In this document: piece after piece, positions 22,563 through 34,642 of the stretch
Position numbering within the stretch: the stretch's first letter is position 1
Layout: each line of letters starts with the position of its first letter
Assembly: GCA_001600095.1 (NCBI GenBank)
Contig: BCIX01000005.1
Location: 1,246,523-1,310,522 of the forward strand
Length of the DNA: 64,000 nucleotides
Direction of reading: 5' to 3'
Origin: Bullera alba
Lineage: Eukaryota; Basidiomycota; Tremellomycetes; Tremellales; Bulleraceae
Notes under the pieces: generated by a model
Told to the model about the DNA's origin: nothing
The model's input: the letters and a program-made list of their open reading frames with translations, nothing else
The model's database searches: none
Position numbers and translations under genes: made by a program

Positions 22563-23974
22563 TCAAGCAAGCAGCTCGTTGATATCCTTCTTCTGGCCAT
22601 TCGAATTGAGCATGGCCTGGATGACAGCCAAGTCCCACAAGGCACCCCTAGGATTTCCCCTCTTCTCATCGTCGTCTTCAGCTAGACCACCGCCGCCGTC
22701 TTTACGCGCTTTGACCACTCTTGCAAAGGTTCCAACTTCAGTCTCCACCCCAAGCGCCTTCTGAGTCTCCTCCAATGCTTCCACTCCGGTGTTCGCACCG
22801 GGGATGACTTGTAGCGTCCATACTCGGGCTTGGTTGGTGATGCGCAATACGGCGTCTTTGCAAGTGACGACAAGTCCCTGCGGGGCTCTGGTAGCTGGCG
22901 GTGTGTCGGGCAGAGAGAATGAGAGGGTGATTGTTCCACTGGGGGAAGAAGTTCCGATCTCGGTAGGAATTGATGTCGTGTTCCTGATAGTCTCGAGCTG
23001 GGTGGGAGGGCCGTGAGGTGCCGTCGTGGCCGAATCTGGAGGTAGTGCAAGGCCGAGGATGGTGTCGTGGGGTGGTAGATGTGTTCTATGTAGAGATGCG
23101 GTGGAGATGACGTATTGAGGTGGTTCGGGTAATACCGTTCTCAACATCGAAGTTAGGTGTACACCTCCGTCCAGAAGGAAACCTACGTGTGGAATGGCTG
23201 ATCAGCTGCTTGACGCGCTGATGCGCAGGGTAGCTGTAGACCTACCACCTTGATAGTCTGGGATCGTACGCCATTGAGTCGCTTGGTATGAGGTGCCGTC
23301 GACGATGCAGCCCTCTTGAACCAGGTTGTAGTAGAACACAGGGCCCAGCTTTCCGCTTTTGACAATGTCTCCAGCCTTTCGAATGAGTGGATCAAACTCG
23401 TAGTCTGTAGTGCGGGTCAGCAATTAGGTCGGGACGTTTGAACCAGGACCGAACAGAATGCAGATAGGTTCTCCATGTGAACATCACCACCAAGACTGCA
23501 TGTGATTGTGATGACCCTTCTGCGACAATCAAGGACCTCGCACTTACTCTCTGCGACCTTCCAGATCAGCCCCTTGGGCTTGTACACCTCCTCATACTCC
23601 TTGATCAGCTCCTGAGCCGACTTCACATCCTTTGCCACTGGTTTCTCGCTCAGGACATGCTTGCCTGCCTGCCAGGCTCGACGGATCAGTTCCGGCTGCG
23701 TCGTTATCGGCAGCACAAACATGACAGCATCGACAGCGGCATCATTGAAAACAGCCTCCAAGCCATCGTCGCCATGTCGGACATTCGGCGTGGACGATGA
23801 GGAGGAAGCGGACTGGATCTCGCTGAGCTTCGAGGCGAGTTTCGAGACTGATCCCTCGGATCGAGACCATAAAGTGTGGATGGTCAGGTGCGAGTTGGAA
23901 GGATGCGTGAGAGCTGGGAGGTAAGAGTTTGTGGCGAAGAGACCGCTTCCGAGGAGGGCTACGTTGACAGACAT
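22563..23974 (-). CDS. Gfo/Idh/MocA-family NAD(P)-dependent oxidoreductase
   Basis: An NAD(P)-binding Rossmann dehydrogenase of sugar or sugar-derivative type. It starts MSVNVALLGSGLFATNSYLP with the G-x-G-x-x-A dinucleotide loop. AVDAVMFVLPITTQPELIRR and GKHVLSEKPVAKD supply the family EKP lysine region. Across an intron the frame restores WKVAENYEFDPLIRKAGDIV, the usual N-[YF]-x-F-x-P step. GGVHLTSMLRTVLPEPP carries the conserved Gly-Gly-Val-His region of the C-terminal domain. Three introns are inferred (about 23408-23550, 23190-23245 and the junction near 23148-23190). The product is about 400 residues. Substrate is not predictable from sequence. Its start codon abuts the gene-poor tract that follows. 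Confidence 0.9.
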
Positions 23975-24372
23975 GGTAAGATTGGTGTATGATCGCCTTT
24001 CCAGAGATTTGACTGAGTGATGAGATGAAGTGAGATACTGTAGACCGTGAAGAATAACGACTCGAAGCCACAGAGCTCGAATGACAGCCCCCAGGCAGCC
24101 TCAGGATCCTCACTCGAGGTTGGCAGTCGGCCGCACAGACCCGCCGGAGCATGTGATCCATTTGCGCCGTCGATTACCGCGAAGACAAATTAGGCTCACG
24201 TATGGACATGCGGCACAGGCATGCCTAACCATCGGTCAATCCAACACACCTCCATCATGATGGCTAGCTGCTCTATGACTCTGAGTTTACTCTGCGTATA
24301 GACTCTCTGAGCGCAGAGCGCAAATCAGTACCGAGCTCCGACTTCCGATTTCTGGGCTCTGAGTCCTGAGTT
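23975..24372. other. Promoter side of the oxidoreductase gene
   Basis: No coding signal. It borders the decayed-element tract on its right. A short interrupted palindrome CTCTGAGCGCAGAG lies near 24304. Confidence 0.4.
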
Positions 24373-25789
24373 CTTCTGACAATGAGAACCAACAGTGATG
24401 ACCAAACCGACGGTGGCCTACCAGCACTTCTCTCGCCCATACCCGAGCGGATTTGTGCTGGTCCCGATTATTGCTCGGAGCTTCCATCAACACCTTCAGC
24501 ACGACTGCAGCCGCCGATACGACGACACTATACTCGGCAGGTCATTCAATTGGCCCTCCGACTTCCGACTGCTTCACCAACCATAGTCAACCGCTCACCA
24601 ATCAAGGTTCATCGCCAGCACAACTGAGGCGACAGCTCCGATCGCAGAGGAGCGCTCCCTGGCCCACTCCCTCCGCGATCTACCCTCTGTATTCAAGCAG
24701 AACAACTTCGCTCCGCACAGAACGCACATTCAAATCACTTGTTCACCTCGAAGGACCTGCTCACACCGGTCTCGCCGCTTGTGCTGTATGTGGCTGTCCG
24801 GCAGCAAACCTGGGAGGCCTCAACAGACATAAGGGGTCGCCGGGTCGGTGAAACGTCGAGATCCTCTCCGTATCCCCACCGAGAGGCCAATCGCTCCATC
24901 TGGACTCATCTTGGAACAGTTCCTGTCTCTCGGCCAAGGTACAGCAGCTCGCGAGCCGATCCACACGTCTCTAGTTCAGCCGTTCACCTTTGCTCCGGAA
25001 AGAGCCACCAAAACGTTCATCTTCATCGACAGACCAAACGACATTGACAGCCCAGAGGACGAATCAGTTTGTGACCCTTTCGCTCGTCTTCAGCGGATCG
25101 CGTGCTACTCTCGCACAGAATATCGTTACTCGTCACGACTGCACACCAACCGATCTGAGCTTGCTCCCAGCAACGACTCGCCTCACCTTCTCAACCCAGC
25201 GACAAAGAAGATGCCACCAGGAATGTGCGGCAACGCGGCTACCGGCTCCGCCGGCGCCAGCACGGACACGTTAAATGGGGAAAATGGCAATGGTGGGGCT
25301 GGCGAGTCCCCCGATGTACTCTCCAGAGTCGCCGACCTCGAGGCATAGCTTGCGGCCGCTATTCGGCAATCTACGAACCTACAGTCCACATACCAGCAAA
25401 ACCAGCAGGGGGGCAGGTCAACAAGGAGGACCCAAGCCAATGTAACGCGGCGGAAACCGGCGGTTTTTTCGGAAATACCAAGAAGGACCCAAAGTCGCCA
25501 AGGACGCTACCGGCGAAGCCGTACTTGCTATGCTCCAAGTGCTCAGCAGTCGACTCGACACTGTGCAGTCCGACATGATGGTTATGCAAACAGCCCGAGC
25601 TCGAACCAGCACAGCCAACGACAGGCCACCAGCGACCCCGTTCCGCAGCCAAGTCCGCACCGGCAGCCGACGATGGCATAAAGGTAGCTACTACGCTCTT
25701 CGAAGTCTGACACCGCTCCTGGCAGCTCGGAATGGACAGCCGGCCTGAGAAACCAGCAACAAAATCGCCAACTGTCGTCTCCGCGATCA

Positions 25790-25899
25790 CGAAGCGCACC
25801 AACCTTATCAGAGTCGGTACCCAAAGGTCGGCAGTACATTCACGATTGCGAAGCGCACCAACCTGGTCGGAACCGGAACCCACAGGTCGGCAGTACATT
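25790..25899. repeat. Tandem duplication, period 59 bp
   Basis: Two 51-base copies (25790-25840 and 25849-25899) share CGAAGCGCACCAACC at one end and GGTCGGCAGTACATT at the other, with more divergence in the middle. They sit inside the decayed tract. Confidence 0.75.
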
Positions 25900-28071
25900 T
25901 TCTTCTGTGGTCAACTCGCGCAACGAGACCCAGATGGACTATACGTGATCTATCTCCAACACATGGCCCTCCACGGCGGCATCGCCAAGACCGACCCAGT
26001 GCCCCACCAATCCCGGCCTCAACAACGCACGTGGCGAGAGGATCGATCAACATGATCACTCCTGTGCAGGAGGAAAAGGACCAAGGTCTCACCTTCGACG
26101 AGGCTCTTCCGACGGCCGAGGGTTCCGGTCCGTCCAACCCACGCAAACGCCCGAATCCTCCGCGTACGCCAACGCCACCATTGTCCCCTACTCTGCACCG
26201 ACGTGAGCTGTCACCATCCTCGCAGCTCGACGATCCCAAGGGCGAGGGCTAGGCCAAGGCCCTGGGCAGGGGAAGAAGCAAAAAGTCGGAGATCGATAAT
26301 GGTCCACGACACTTCCGAGAAGACTCTTATCGACGTCGTAGACGTCGCTGTTTACCTGGCGGTCTTGCACCGCGTTGACCAGAACGACCTTCTGGCTATT
26401 CAGATTCTCGGGAGGAAGGCTTCCGCTCCGGCATCACCCTCTGCGCCATCCACTCAAGTAGAGCGCAAGGCAGGAATCAATCGGCCCCCCGTCGAGTCAG
26501 GCCGTAGCCAGCTCTTCGGATCGATTGCGACAGCCATCTGCACACGGACTACCGCCACACCGAATTGGTAGTTGTGCATTCCCGCTGTTGGATGTCGGCA
26601 GGCCAATGAGCTGGGTGAGCTCTTGGGCGTGTCCCACCTGGAAGTCAACACACAGGCACCTGATCGGCTGGAGAAGAAATCAACGTTCACGTCCTCTGCC
26701 CATTCCTCGAGGTCCGACATCCCGGTTCACGATCAACGGCGCCTCCAGACTGTCGTTTCTCCTCTGCGTCAGGTGAGATCGACGTTGTCGTTGCTATCCA
26801 ATTGTCGGAATCCGACTTCCATGGTTTCCACCACGGTCCAGGTTCGCGTTGGTAGATAGGCCTTCCTCTCAAAGCTGCCCAAGGTTCTTTTGCTCGGGCC
26901 TTCCCCTTGTCCGCCTTCGGCATTGTCGTCCTTGTCACCTTTCACAACTACGCCCTCACGACAGATTAGTCGAGTTCAATGATTGGTTGAAGGGGACAAA
27001 GCGAGGACCGGACGGAAGCGTAGGCATGTGCACTATCCGTCCATGCTCAACCTTGACCCCTCGCGCTGGCTCCCCTTGGGTCCTTGGGCTTGGATATCAC
27101 TTCGACCATCACCGGACTACCACTGTTCGTCAGATCTACCCGACACATTCACAGACACTGTATCAAGACAGCAACACCTAAGGGACCGTCGTACCATGTG
27201 CTCAACCAGCGGACTTTCGGTCCCAGCAATCCCAAACGAAAGTCCACCCGAATCTGCAACCAACCATCATGATGGCAACCAGATCATATGGCGTGTGCTT
27301 ACGCATTGCACAATGCGGAAACAAGCAGACATGCGCAAGCTGCCGGCCTCCTAATCACAGGACTGGATCGACGTGGTGCTATCATTGCATCAATGTCTAA
27401 CCCAACGCGTCGCTGAAGCAACGCGATCCGGGTCCGACAGCGCTCGAAACGAAGACAGGCAGGGGAAGAAACCTCAAAGGGGGGTAGAGCAAGGGGGCAG
27501 GGGAAGAAAGCCACAATTCACGACGACGACGGCATAACGGTTTCCGATGAACGCCGACAACATTGCCGAACCGTGAGCACTTGACGCTTTTTGGCCTTCT
27601 TCGCTGTCAGCTCTGCAGTCGCCCCCAGTCGATCAACCGCTCCAAGTGCCTCGCCGACATAGCCATGCTGTAAGAACCAATGCGTCAAGTCGCTGGAGAA
27701 GAGGAGTTTCTGGCCTTGCTTGGTACGAGTCACCGTGGACGATAGAAGAATCGGATATAGAGCTGCCCTCTACGGGATTAGTGACGAGGAACGTCAACGG
27801 ACCTTGCGCAGAGAGGTCTACAGGAACAAGGCAGCACAAACGACCATCCACCACAATCAACCGTGCTACCGCATTCAAGCTCTATCCACGAACCGCAAAA
27901 CCGGAAAATGGCCCAGGGACGTCCCGAGAACGAGGATCGCCACTGGAGCAGTCGTCGGCGTCGTCTTTAGCCTTAAGCTAGACCTAGAGACGATGATTGA
28001 CCCAAGTTGTTGATGGTCTTCGTATCCTCCAGCGACCACCGGAAGTGGTCCTCATCGAGCTGAAGAACCCT

Positions 28072-28125
28072 CATCCGAACCTGATTCAGCATCCAAACCT
28101 GATACAACATCCGAACCTGGCCCAA
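28072..28125 (+). repeat. Three 18-bp coding-like repeats
   Basis: Three consecutive 18-base units that in one frame read HPNLIQ, HPNLIQ, HPNLAQ. They lie in a remnant open frame (LQRPPEVVLIELKNP before, DIPPNVVPIYDARGNN after) of the decayed tract. Confidence 0.8.
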
Positions 28126-28386
28126 CATCAAGACATCCCACCAAACGTCGTGCCGATCTATGACGCACGTGGGAACAACCTGGAGTCCCGCTTCTGGAGT
28201 CCCGCTTCCTATTCCAGAAGTCGGCCTGGTGTAAGTTTGGCGTTCAAGCTCGTCTCTGTGTAACCTTCTCGTACCTGATGCACTTGAAGTTCTACCCCGA
28301 CCCCAGACATCTGTGCACGTGCGGACACCAGTATGGTACCTCGGATCCAGTTCTCACGGCCAACCCTTTATGGTGCCGTCCGGCGT

Positions 28387-28468
28387 ATAAGCTCGTCCCA
28401 AACTCCTCACCTCTAGAACCGTCTCACCTCTCGGCCTTGAAGAGTTGAGCAGTTTGGGACGAGCTTAT
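28387..28468. repeat. Inverted repeat, 18-bp perfect arms
   Basis: The left arm 28387-28404 (ATAAGCTCGTCCCAAACT) is the exact reverse complement of 28451-28468, with a 46-base loop. Outward similarity continues weakly (GGCGT versus GCCGC). It lies at the right edge of the decayed tract and could be terminal repeats of a small element or a transcribed hairpin. Confidence 0.8.
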
Positions 28469-28961
28469 GCGGCGTACCAGGTCATTCAGGGCGATTAGGC
28501 GGAGGCCATATCCACTTCCCTACCACCCATCCTCACCCTGCCCGGTGTGGCCATGATGGACAAGGTGTAGTACTTGACTCGAACTCAGGAATCAAGCTGA
28601 CTGTCTTGCGGTAGGGACGGGTGCTATCTGGATAGGAGATGATGAATCAACACATCCGTCACCTGCTTAAGTGACTTTCGCTGAGTAGGCTCTTCCCCGG
28701 CCACGCGAGCATGCACCTCATGCCCACCGTCGAGCTCGAGAGGCATCCTATTCTAGGTAGGCGAAGAAAGGTAGTCTTTTGGTTCCAGCCTGAGTGAGTG
28801 ATGTTCCAGCACGGAGAAGACGTAGGCATAGTCAAGGTTCACACTGTTCGGGGCACATTCAAATGCATACAATGATCAGAGCTCATATTGAGATATCGTC
28901 CAAATCGTCTTCCTCCGCCATGTATTGCTCAGCCAGCACGAGACGCTGACATTCGACCCGG
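28469..28961. other. Right flank of the decayed tract
   Basis: No gene recognised. It includes the 3' flank of the TBC-domain gene. Confidence 0.4.
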
Positions 28962-31801
28962 CTACAACAACGCCTGATCACTCTTTCCCTCTCTCAACAA
29001 TCTGCCCCACTCGGCCCTCCATCCGTCCATCCGATTCCGCAGATTCTGCTGAGAGAGCAGGCTTCGCATAAATCGCATGAAGGCATCTTCGTCCTCTGCA
29101 ACAAAGTACGACGAGAGGAGGGACAGGATCGACTCGAATGTCGCCGTTTTGTCGGATAAGAGGTCTACGAGGACATTCATCAGCAAGTTTTCCTCGTTTG
29201 GGATCGAGGACGCACCTTTGAATGACCATAGTATAGTGATAGACGTGATGATCATTGCATCCCTGCCCTCCAACCATAGAACGTCCCACAGGCGTAATTG
29301 GTGAGAGAATGGGACAGTATTGACGAATAAGGTGATGAACCATTTAGTTCCCCAAGCCGACGAGCTGATCATATTCCGTTGCTACCCACCGTCAACACTA
29401 CTGCTACAATTTGCCGAATGACACCCTGATTGACTCACGAATGACTTGAACACGTCCGGCATCAACCACTCCATCAGCCTCTCCTGCACGTAGAACGCCT
29501 CAAGCAGTCCAGGAAACCCGGGGGCGAAGATCGTGTGCATACCATACACGTCGTGCAGTCGGACCAGCAGGGCATATGTCCGCTGTTATTCGTATCAGTA
29601 GTGTCTATACACACGGGACGAGGCGCTCACCTCTGGCTCAAAGTAGCACAGCAATGTTGCGGCAATTGGTCCCATCCCTTGACAATATCCACACGAGTCG
29701 CAGATCAGGGAGAAGCAATGCAGGACATGGAATAGATTCCTCTGTCCTGATCCATACCGAGTGACAAATAAGGTGTGACCAGATATCGTCCTGGGGACGT
29801 CGAGATCGATCTGAACATCGTGTGATGATGGTCGGTCGATGTGGTTCTGATTTGGTTGGTAGGTGGTGAGCTAGAATGCCCGACGAAGAGGGAGAATGTA
29901 GCTCACCTGATAATCCTCTGAGAGTTGTTGGGCAGAACGACTCTCCCTCGCTTTACCCTTCGACTCTCTCATTTTGTCCTCTGCCAAGGTCCACCACGCT
30001 GCCATCCGCCATCTGTCTGGGATGCCTTTATATATCCGTCTGAGAAGCTGAACATCGAAGCGGCGTCAGTCCAAAGGCCCAACCAACATGTGACCCAACC
30101 CGACGCACCTTTTGACCTTGGGCATCTTTTCTCCATCCCCACTCTGCTATATTCCCTCCCTGATCTCGCTTCTTCACGCTCATCATTGCCATCCACTTAT
30201 CCACTCTCTCCGTCTCTTTCCGCTTGTGCATCTCGGCCTCTCGGTTCGAGTGTTTGGGCGTGTCTGGCGCTCGGGGTGACGGTCCTTCTGCCATAGCGCC
30301 AAATGCCGGTCCAAGCGGCGGGGCTTCTTTGTGGCCTGCGGGGATAGGTGACGTTTTTGGCATCTTGGGTATCTTGAGCAAAGGCGCAGTGGGTATGAGC
30401 GCCAATCGAGTCTCGGATCGATTCCGCAGTGGCTCATTAACAAAGCCGTATCTATCAGTGCAGGTCAGTGTGGCCCATAAACCCGATGAAGTGACTTACC
30501 TGTCGAGGTTGGAGAGATACTCCCTTTCTGCGGCTCCGACATTGCCTTCCTTGCTCGCCTCAAAGACTGTCGATCGCTTGTTGCTCATTTGTGGTCCGCC
30601 TCGAGTACGCTCCACCCCAGGATCCCAGCCGTCTCCATGCACTCCTTCCGCTTCAAGTCGGGCATCTGAGCCGTTGTATCAGTACAACATCCTCTCTAGC
30701 AGCAATAGTCGATGAGAGAGCAGCCTCACAAGTAGACCTGACGTGAAAGGCATCATTGTCCTCGCCGGGATATTGACTGCTTGCGGCGATCGAGACCTGA
30801 CTAGCATTTGTCGAGTTGCTCGTTCCCGTTCCCGTCGTCCCGCTGGTTCCACTTGGGATCCTACCTCGATTCAACAAGCTTTGGTGCATCGGGGACAGCT
30901 TTCTTGTGTCGTTCATCACACCGGTCGTCGTGGACAGCTTGGTCGGACTGGAATTGACAGATGCGCTGGCAGACGTCGACGTTGAGTTTGTGCTCAGGGT
31001 AGAGTATCGGGAGTGTCTTTCCCCCTCGCTGGTCCCATTACCCGATAGACGTCTATGATCGACGTGCAAGGCGGACTTGGGCATGGGTGAAGTGTCGGGC
31101 GTGATGGTAATGGGCGGTGTGGACAGTCTATACTGCCGATCTGAACCGTCATTGAGGATCATAGAAGACCTTGGATCGCTTGTCGAGGCCAGAGCGGACA
31201 TTGGTCCAGTCCATGATTCTGCCGATGGCGACTGAGGGTCGGCTAGGTCTTCCTGGAGATCATGGTCGGCATGAGCTTGCTGGCCATAGGCGTGGCCATT
31301 CGCGAAATTTGGCTTTCCGAGGTCGACCTCCCCCGGAGCAGCAGTAGCTTTACCGTTGATTTCACCAGGCGAGGGTCCCTCTCCGATCTCCGATAGTCTT
31401 CTCTGTCCCATCGCTGTTGTTCCCACGCCGCCAGAGCCATTGACGTGCCCTCCAGATTGCCAAGAGTCCCTCTCTCGCTCGTACAGATCGAAGATATCTC
31501 CAGCTTGATCCGCACTGGCCACAGTCGACTCTCTCTGTCCATTTCTAGGACCTGGCTGACTGGTCACCGCGTGATATTGAGGATGATGACCTGCGCGACT
31601 GTCCGTGAAGCCTTGGGGGTCCCGGTCAGGATCCGCTGTGACAGCGGTAGGCGACTCTGCTCGGTGTGCTGCAAATACGGGCGGACCAAGTGTCATACTC
31701 GCAGCGTATTCCACAATGCCATTGCGATCCTCAGCACCATTAGACTTGAGATAGGAGTCGACTGGCAGGTCGTTGCGCGGGTCGAATGGGCGTTGCGACA
31801 T
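28962..31801 (-). CDS. TBC-domain Rab GTPase-activating protein
   Basis: Stimulates GTP hydrolysis on a Rab and so controls vesicle traffic. The N-terminal 480 or so residues are Ser/Thr/Gly-rich and disordered. A basic linker follows, then the TBC domain. RRIYKGIPDRWRMAAWWTLA is motif A. DQIDLDVPRTISGHTLF carries the catalytic Arg finger (D-x-P-R-T). CGYCQGMGPIAATLL carries the Gln finger. PGFPGLLEAFYVQERLMEWL, TKWFITLFVNTVPFSHQLRL and LWDVLWLEGRDAMI complete motif C and beyond. Both catalytic fingers are intact, so it should be an active GAP. The ATG at 31801 begins MSQRPFDPRNDLPVDSY. About six introns lie in the TBC half; the N-terminal region is one long exon. The Rab partner is not predictable. 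Confidence 0.92.
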
Positions 31802-32247
31802 TTCTACGCGACCGCCGTGTTGTGCGAATGGTGTATATGGCCCGCTTTTGGCGAGAGTCTGGCCTAGTCCACCGCAGCACTACAGCTAGCGCGAGCACAG
31901 ATGAGCAGCTGCGCCCTTCCCCAACATGCACACTGACAACGTAGAATCTCAAAGGCCTGACTATCAACCTGACTATACGCTTGCTTTGTCGATGCACTGA
32001 CAACCGGATGGACGATCGGATCCGGGGCCCCCGGGATCAAAGTCCGCGTCCTATGGGCTGCAGGGGCTGGCTTGCCAGTTGGACAAAGTGTTGAGGAGAT
32101 CTCTTCTCCGCCAGCCTGTGTCGATTGTACAAACGCACTGCGTCAAGAGATATAGCGGACATGCACTTCGCTATGATACTTGTCTTCAGCTAGATATGTA
32201 CAACTTTCCGATCCCCAGCCTCTGCTTTGCTCTCATTGTCCCTTCCT
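31802..32247. other. Intergenic region upstream of the TBC gene
   Basis: Separates two minus-strand genes. It contains a CCCCCGGG-type GC-rich patch near 32024-32036. No gene supported. Confidence 0.45.
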
Positions 32248-34642
32248 TCAACTAGTAGTAGCACCCCCGGGTCTCGAGGAATTTGACAACAGTCTGCTGT
32301 CCCTCAGAGTCCCTTCGTGGTCGTCCTCCCCATCACCCTCATCACTGTCCACTGCCTCGTCGGCCATACTCTCGAACGCAGCTCCCGGATCGCCGGCATA
32401 CGACCTCGCCTGTTCTCTCTCCCTAGACGCGGATGCGGTCCTGCTGGATCGTCCGGCATCCTCCCGAGTCGGCGTGCGACCCGATAATCCAGTCTGTCCG
32501 TCGTTGGCAGAGAGACCGAGCGAGTTGGCTCCGATACCTCTTTGCCGCATCGCCGCCATCAAAGGCGGAACCAGTATTCCCTCCCTATCCGAAAGCGAGG
32601 TCTTGCGTTCCATTGGCGGCAACTCGGTCCTCCGCTTCATGGCCGACTTGCGAATGTTGATACCAACCGGTACAGAAGTTGCAAGCTTGCTGATCGACGC
32701 TTCATCCGCGTACTCTGAGTTGGAGACCGATCCATCCGAATCGGTAGTTGTGCGTCGAAGCGAGTGGACGATGGACTGGTTTCGCTCAAACTTCTTCCAA
32801 GCAGCGCGGTGCGATGGCGCATCCGCAGCGAAAGTACGTGACAGGTTGTCTTCGATCATATTTCGGGTACGAGATATCGCTTTGTCCTGATCATACTTTG
32901 GGATAGGCACAGAAGGGTTGGATGCAGAAGCCCCATCGTCGAGCTCGAAGTCAAACACGTAATCTAGCAATGTCAGCCCCTACACAGTGGCGTTATCACT
33001 CACCGTCTTCGTCGTCGCGCCTTCGAGGACTTTCGTCCCGCGACGGTTCTTCAAACTTGACTCTACCCTTATCTTTTCCCTTGTCTTGCTGCAGAGTCTG
33101 CTTGTCTGATGGTCTCGGCGTTCTCGATGGACTGTCCTCGTGAGAATCGGTGCCCAAATTTCGCCGGTCGAGCAGTCGTCTTTCTCCATCGATCCAGCTA
33201 TCCTTTTCATTCTTGTCCCGTTCCGCTCTCTCCATCTCTTCCTCAAATTCGGCTTCAATCTCTCGATCTCGAGTTCGGCTTGACACCCTCTCGAGTTCGT
33301 TGGAAGGCTGTTTCCCGCTCATTGCGTCGTCCAGGGTTGAGAACACGTGAGACATCGCCACCGCTCTGGCGTCCGAGTTCTTAGGCAACGTTCTAGATAA
33401 CGCCTGCAGATCGGTATCCACCTTGTCTGTTGCTTGCTCCGAGGGCTGTGGTCGAGGAGGCGCGGCGTAGGAATTGATGGATGCTGAGAGAAGTGAAGAT
33501 CCGGTGATGTATGTTGGCGACATGAGCGCTTCGTTCAGAATTGGGTTGTTCGATGATGTCCCAGGAGCAGGAAGATTGGGAGGTGATAACATCGTTGGCT
33601 TGCCTACACCCGACATCCTCCCTACGGATCGCCTCCTGTCTTTGGAGGTATCCCCTCTCGTTGCGCTACTACTTCGGCTCCTCTCCAGCTCCTCTTTGAC
33701 CCCCGGCATATCCTGATATTTCTCCCATAAGGTCTCGACCTCCAGCCTGACTCGATCCTCCGTCGACCTCATCTGTCGAGCTTTGCGCGAGATGAACTCT
33801 TTGACCTCGTTCTCGAGATCACGATGCTCGGACTGAAGATAGACCACTGCTTCGCTACACAGTTGTCGTAGGTGCGGGTGTGAGGGGATGAAAGGGGGTG
33901 GGAGGAAGAATGGGTCATGGACCGGTGGGATCAAGTATACAGGTCCATCCGTCGGGCTCTTGGGCCGGGGAGGGTACAAAACTGTTGGAGCGGCTGTTTG
34001 AGGTGGCCTACCGAAATTGGAAGTGGTATTCTCTGGTAGTGGAATGTTGAGAGATAAGAACGGTGAGGAGGGTTCGCCTAGTTCCTCATCCAGGTCTTCG
34101 CCCCACTGTCAATCATGTCAGATGACACACCATTCGACTCTATGTATACACTCACCAGAATACCTTGAGACGGCTTAATCTCTGTCCATTGCTCCGAGAT
34201 CGCTGGCGAGTCCTGTTTCTGCCCTTTGGCAGAATAGCATCTGATCCCACAGATCCAGCACTTTCGCCAACTCGTCCCTTCGTCTTCAACATCCTCGTCG
34301 GCATCTACTTTCCTCAGTTCCCCGTTCTTGTTGACCCCACTGCGTCCGGGTCTGAAGTTGTCCGACTCCCAGCTGACGTATGCGGGTTGGTTCTAAGATT
34401 TGTATCAGCGACAAGCCCTGCTGTCCAACCCATTCCCAACGTACGATTCGTTCAGCGGTCTTCGGCAGCCATATCCGTTGTAGCCCTTCCACATCATTGT
34501 CCTTGGGTTTCGACTTCGTTGACGATGAAGCGAGAGGAGAGGAAGCTGGGAGCAGACCTTCGATTCGCAAGTTCAGGCATTGACAGGCGAAGGTGAATCT
34601 GACTGGATCGGAAGGAGGCCCCACGCCGTTCCCTCTCGGCAT
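32248..34642 (-). CDS. Large, mostly disordered protein of unknown function
   Basis: The ATG at 34642 begins MPRGNGVGPPSDPVRFTFAC, then QCLNLRIEGL. A C-x-C early in the chain, and KCWICGIRCY encoded around 34220-34260, could form a small zinc-binding module. The middle has PVYLIPPVHDPFFLPPPFIP and then a predicted coiled coil (LENEVKEFISRKARQM through VETLWEKYQDMPGVKEEL). The rest is rich in Ser, Arg, Asp and Glu with many likely phosphosites (REIEAEFEEEMERAERDKNE; RRTTTDSDGSVSNSEYADEA). It ends NSSRPGGATTS. Four exons with consensus sites are inferred. No family is recognised. The overall look suits a regulatory or scaffold protein. Confidence 0.75.

Larger units (their letters stand above)
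24373..28468 (+). pseudogene. Gene-free tract with broken reading frames: probable decayed mobile element (gag-like)
   Basis: Plus-strand reading frames run for 60-170 codons and break repeatedly by stops and frame changes, with no intron signals that repair them. One stretch starting MPPGMCGNAATGSAGASTDT leads into a coiled-coil-like RVADLEA-LAAAIRQSTNLQ, where the interrupting codon is TAG in place of an expected CAG. It continues in another frame as EAVLAMLQVLSSRLDTVQSD, the pattern of an LTR-retrotransposon gag N-terminus. A Cys/His cluster appears near 27285-27385 (QCGNKQTCASCRPPNHR, then WCYHC) and another near 28306-28340 (LCTCGHQYG). I found no intact reverse transcriptase, integrase or transposase, and no LTR pair. 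The identity is inference. Confidence 0.4.

Noticed and set aside
24848..25348. A 166-codon frame as a stand-alone gene
   Set aside because: It begins on GTG, ends at a TAG inside a coiled-coil pattern that continues after it, and has no intron to rescue it; treated as part of the decayed element.
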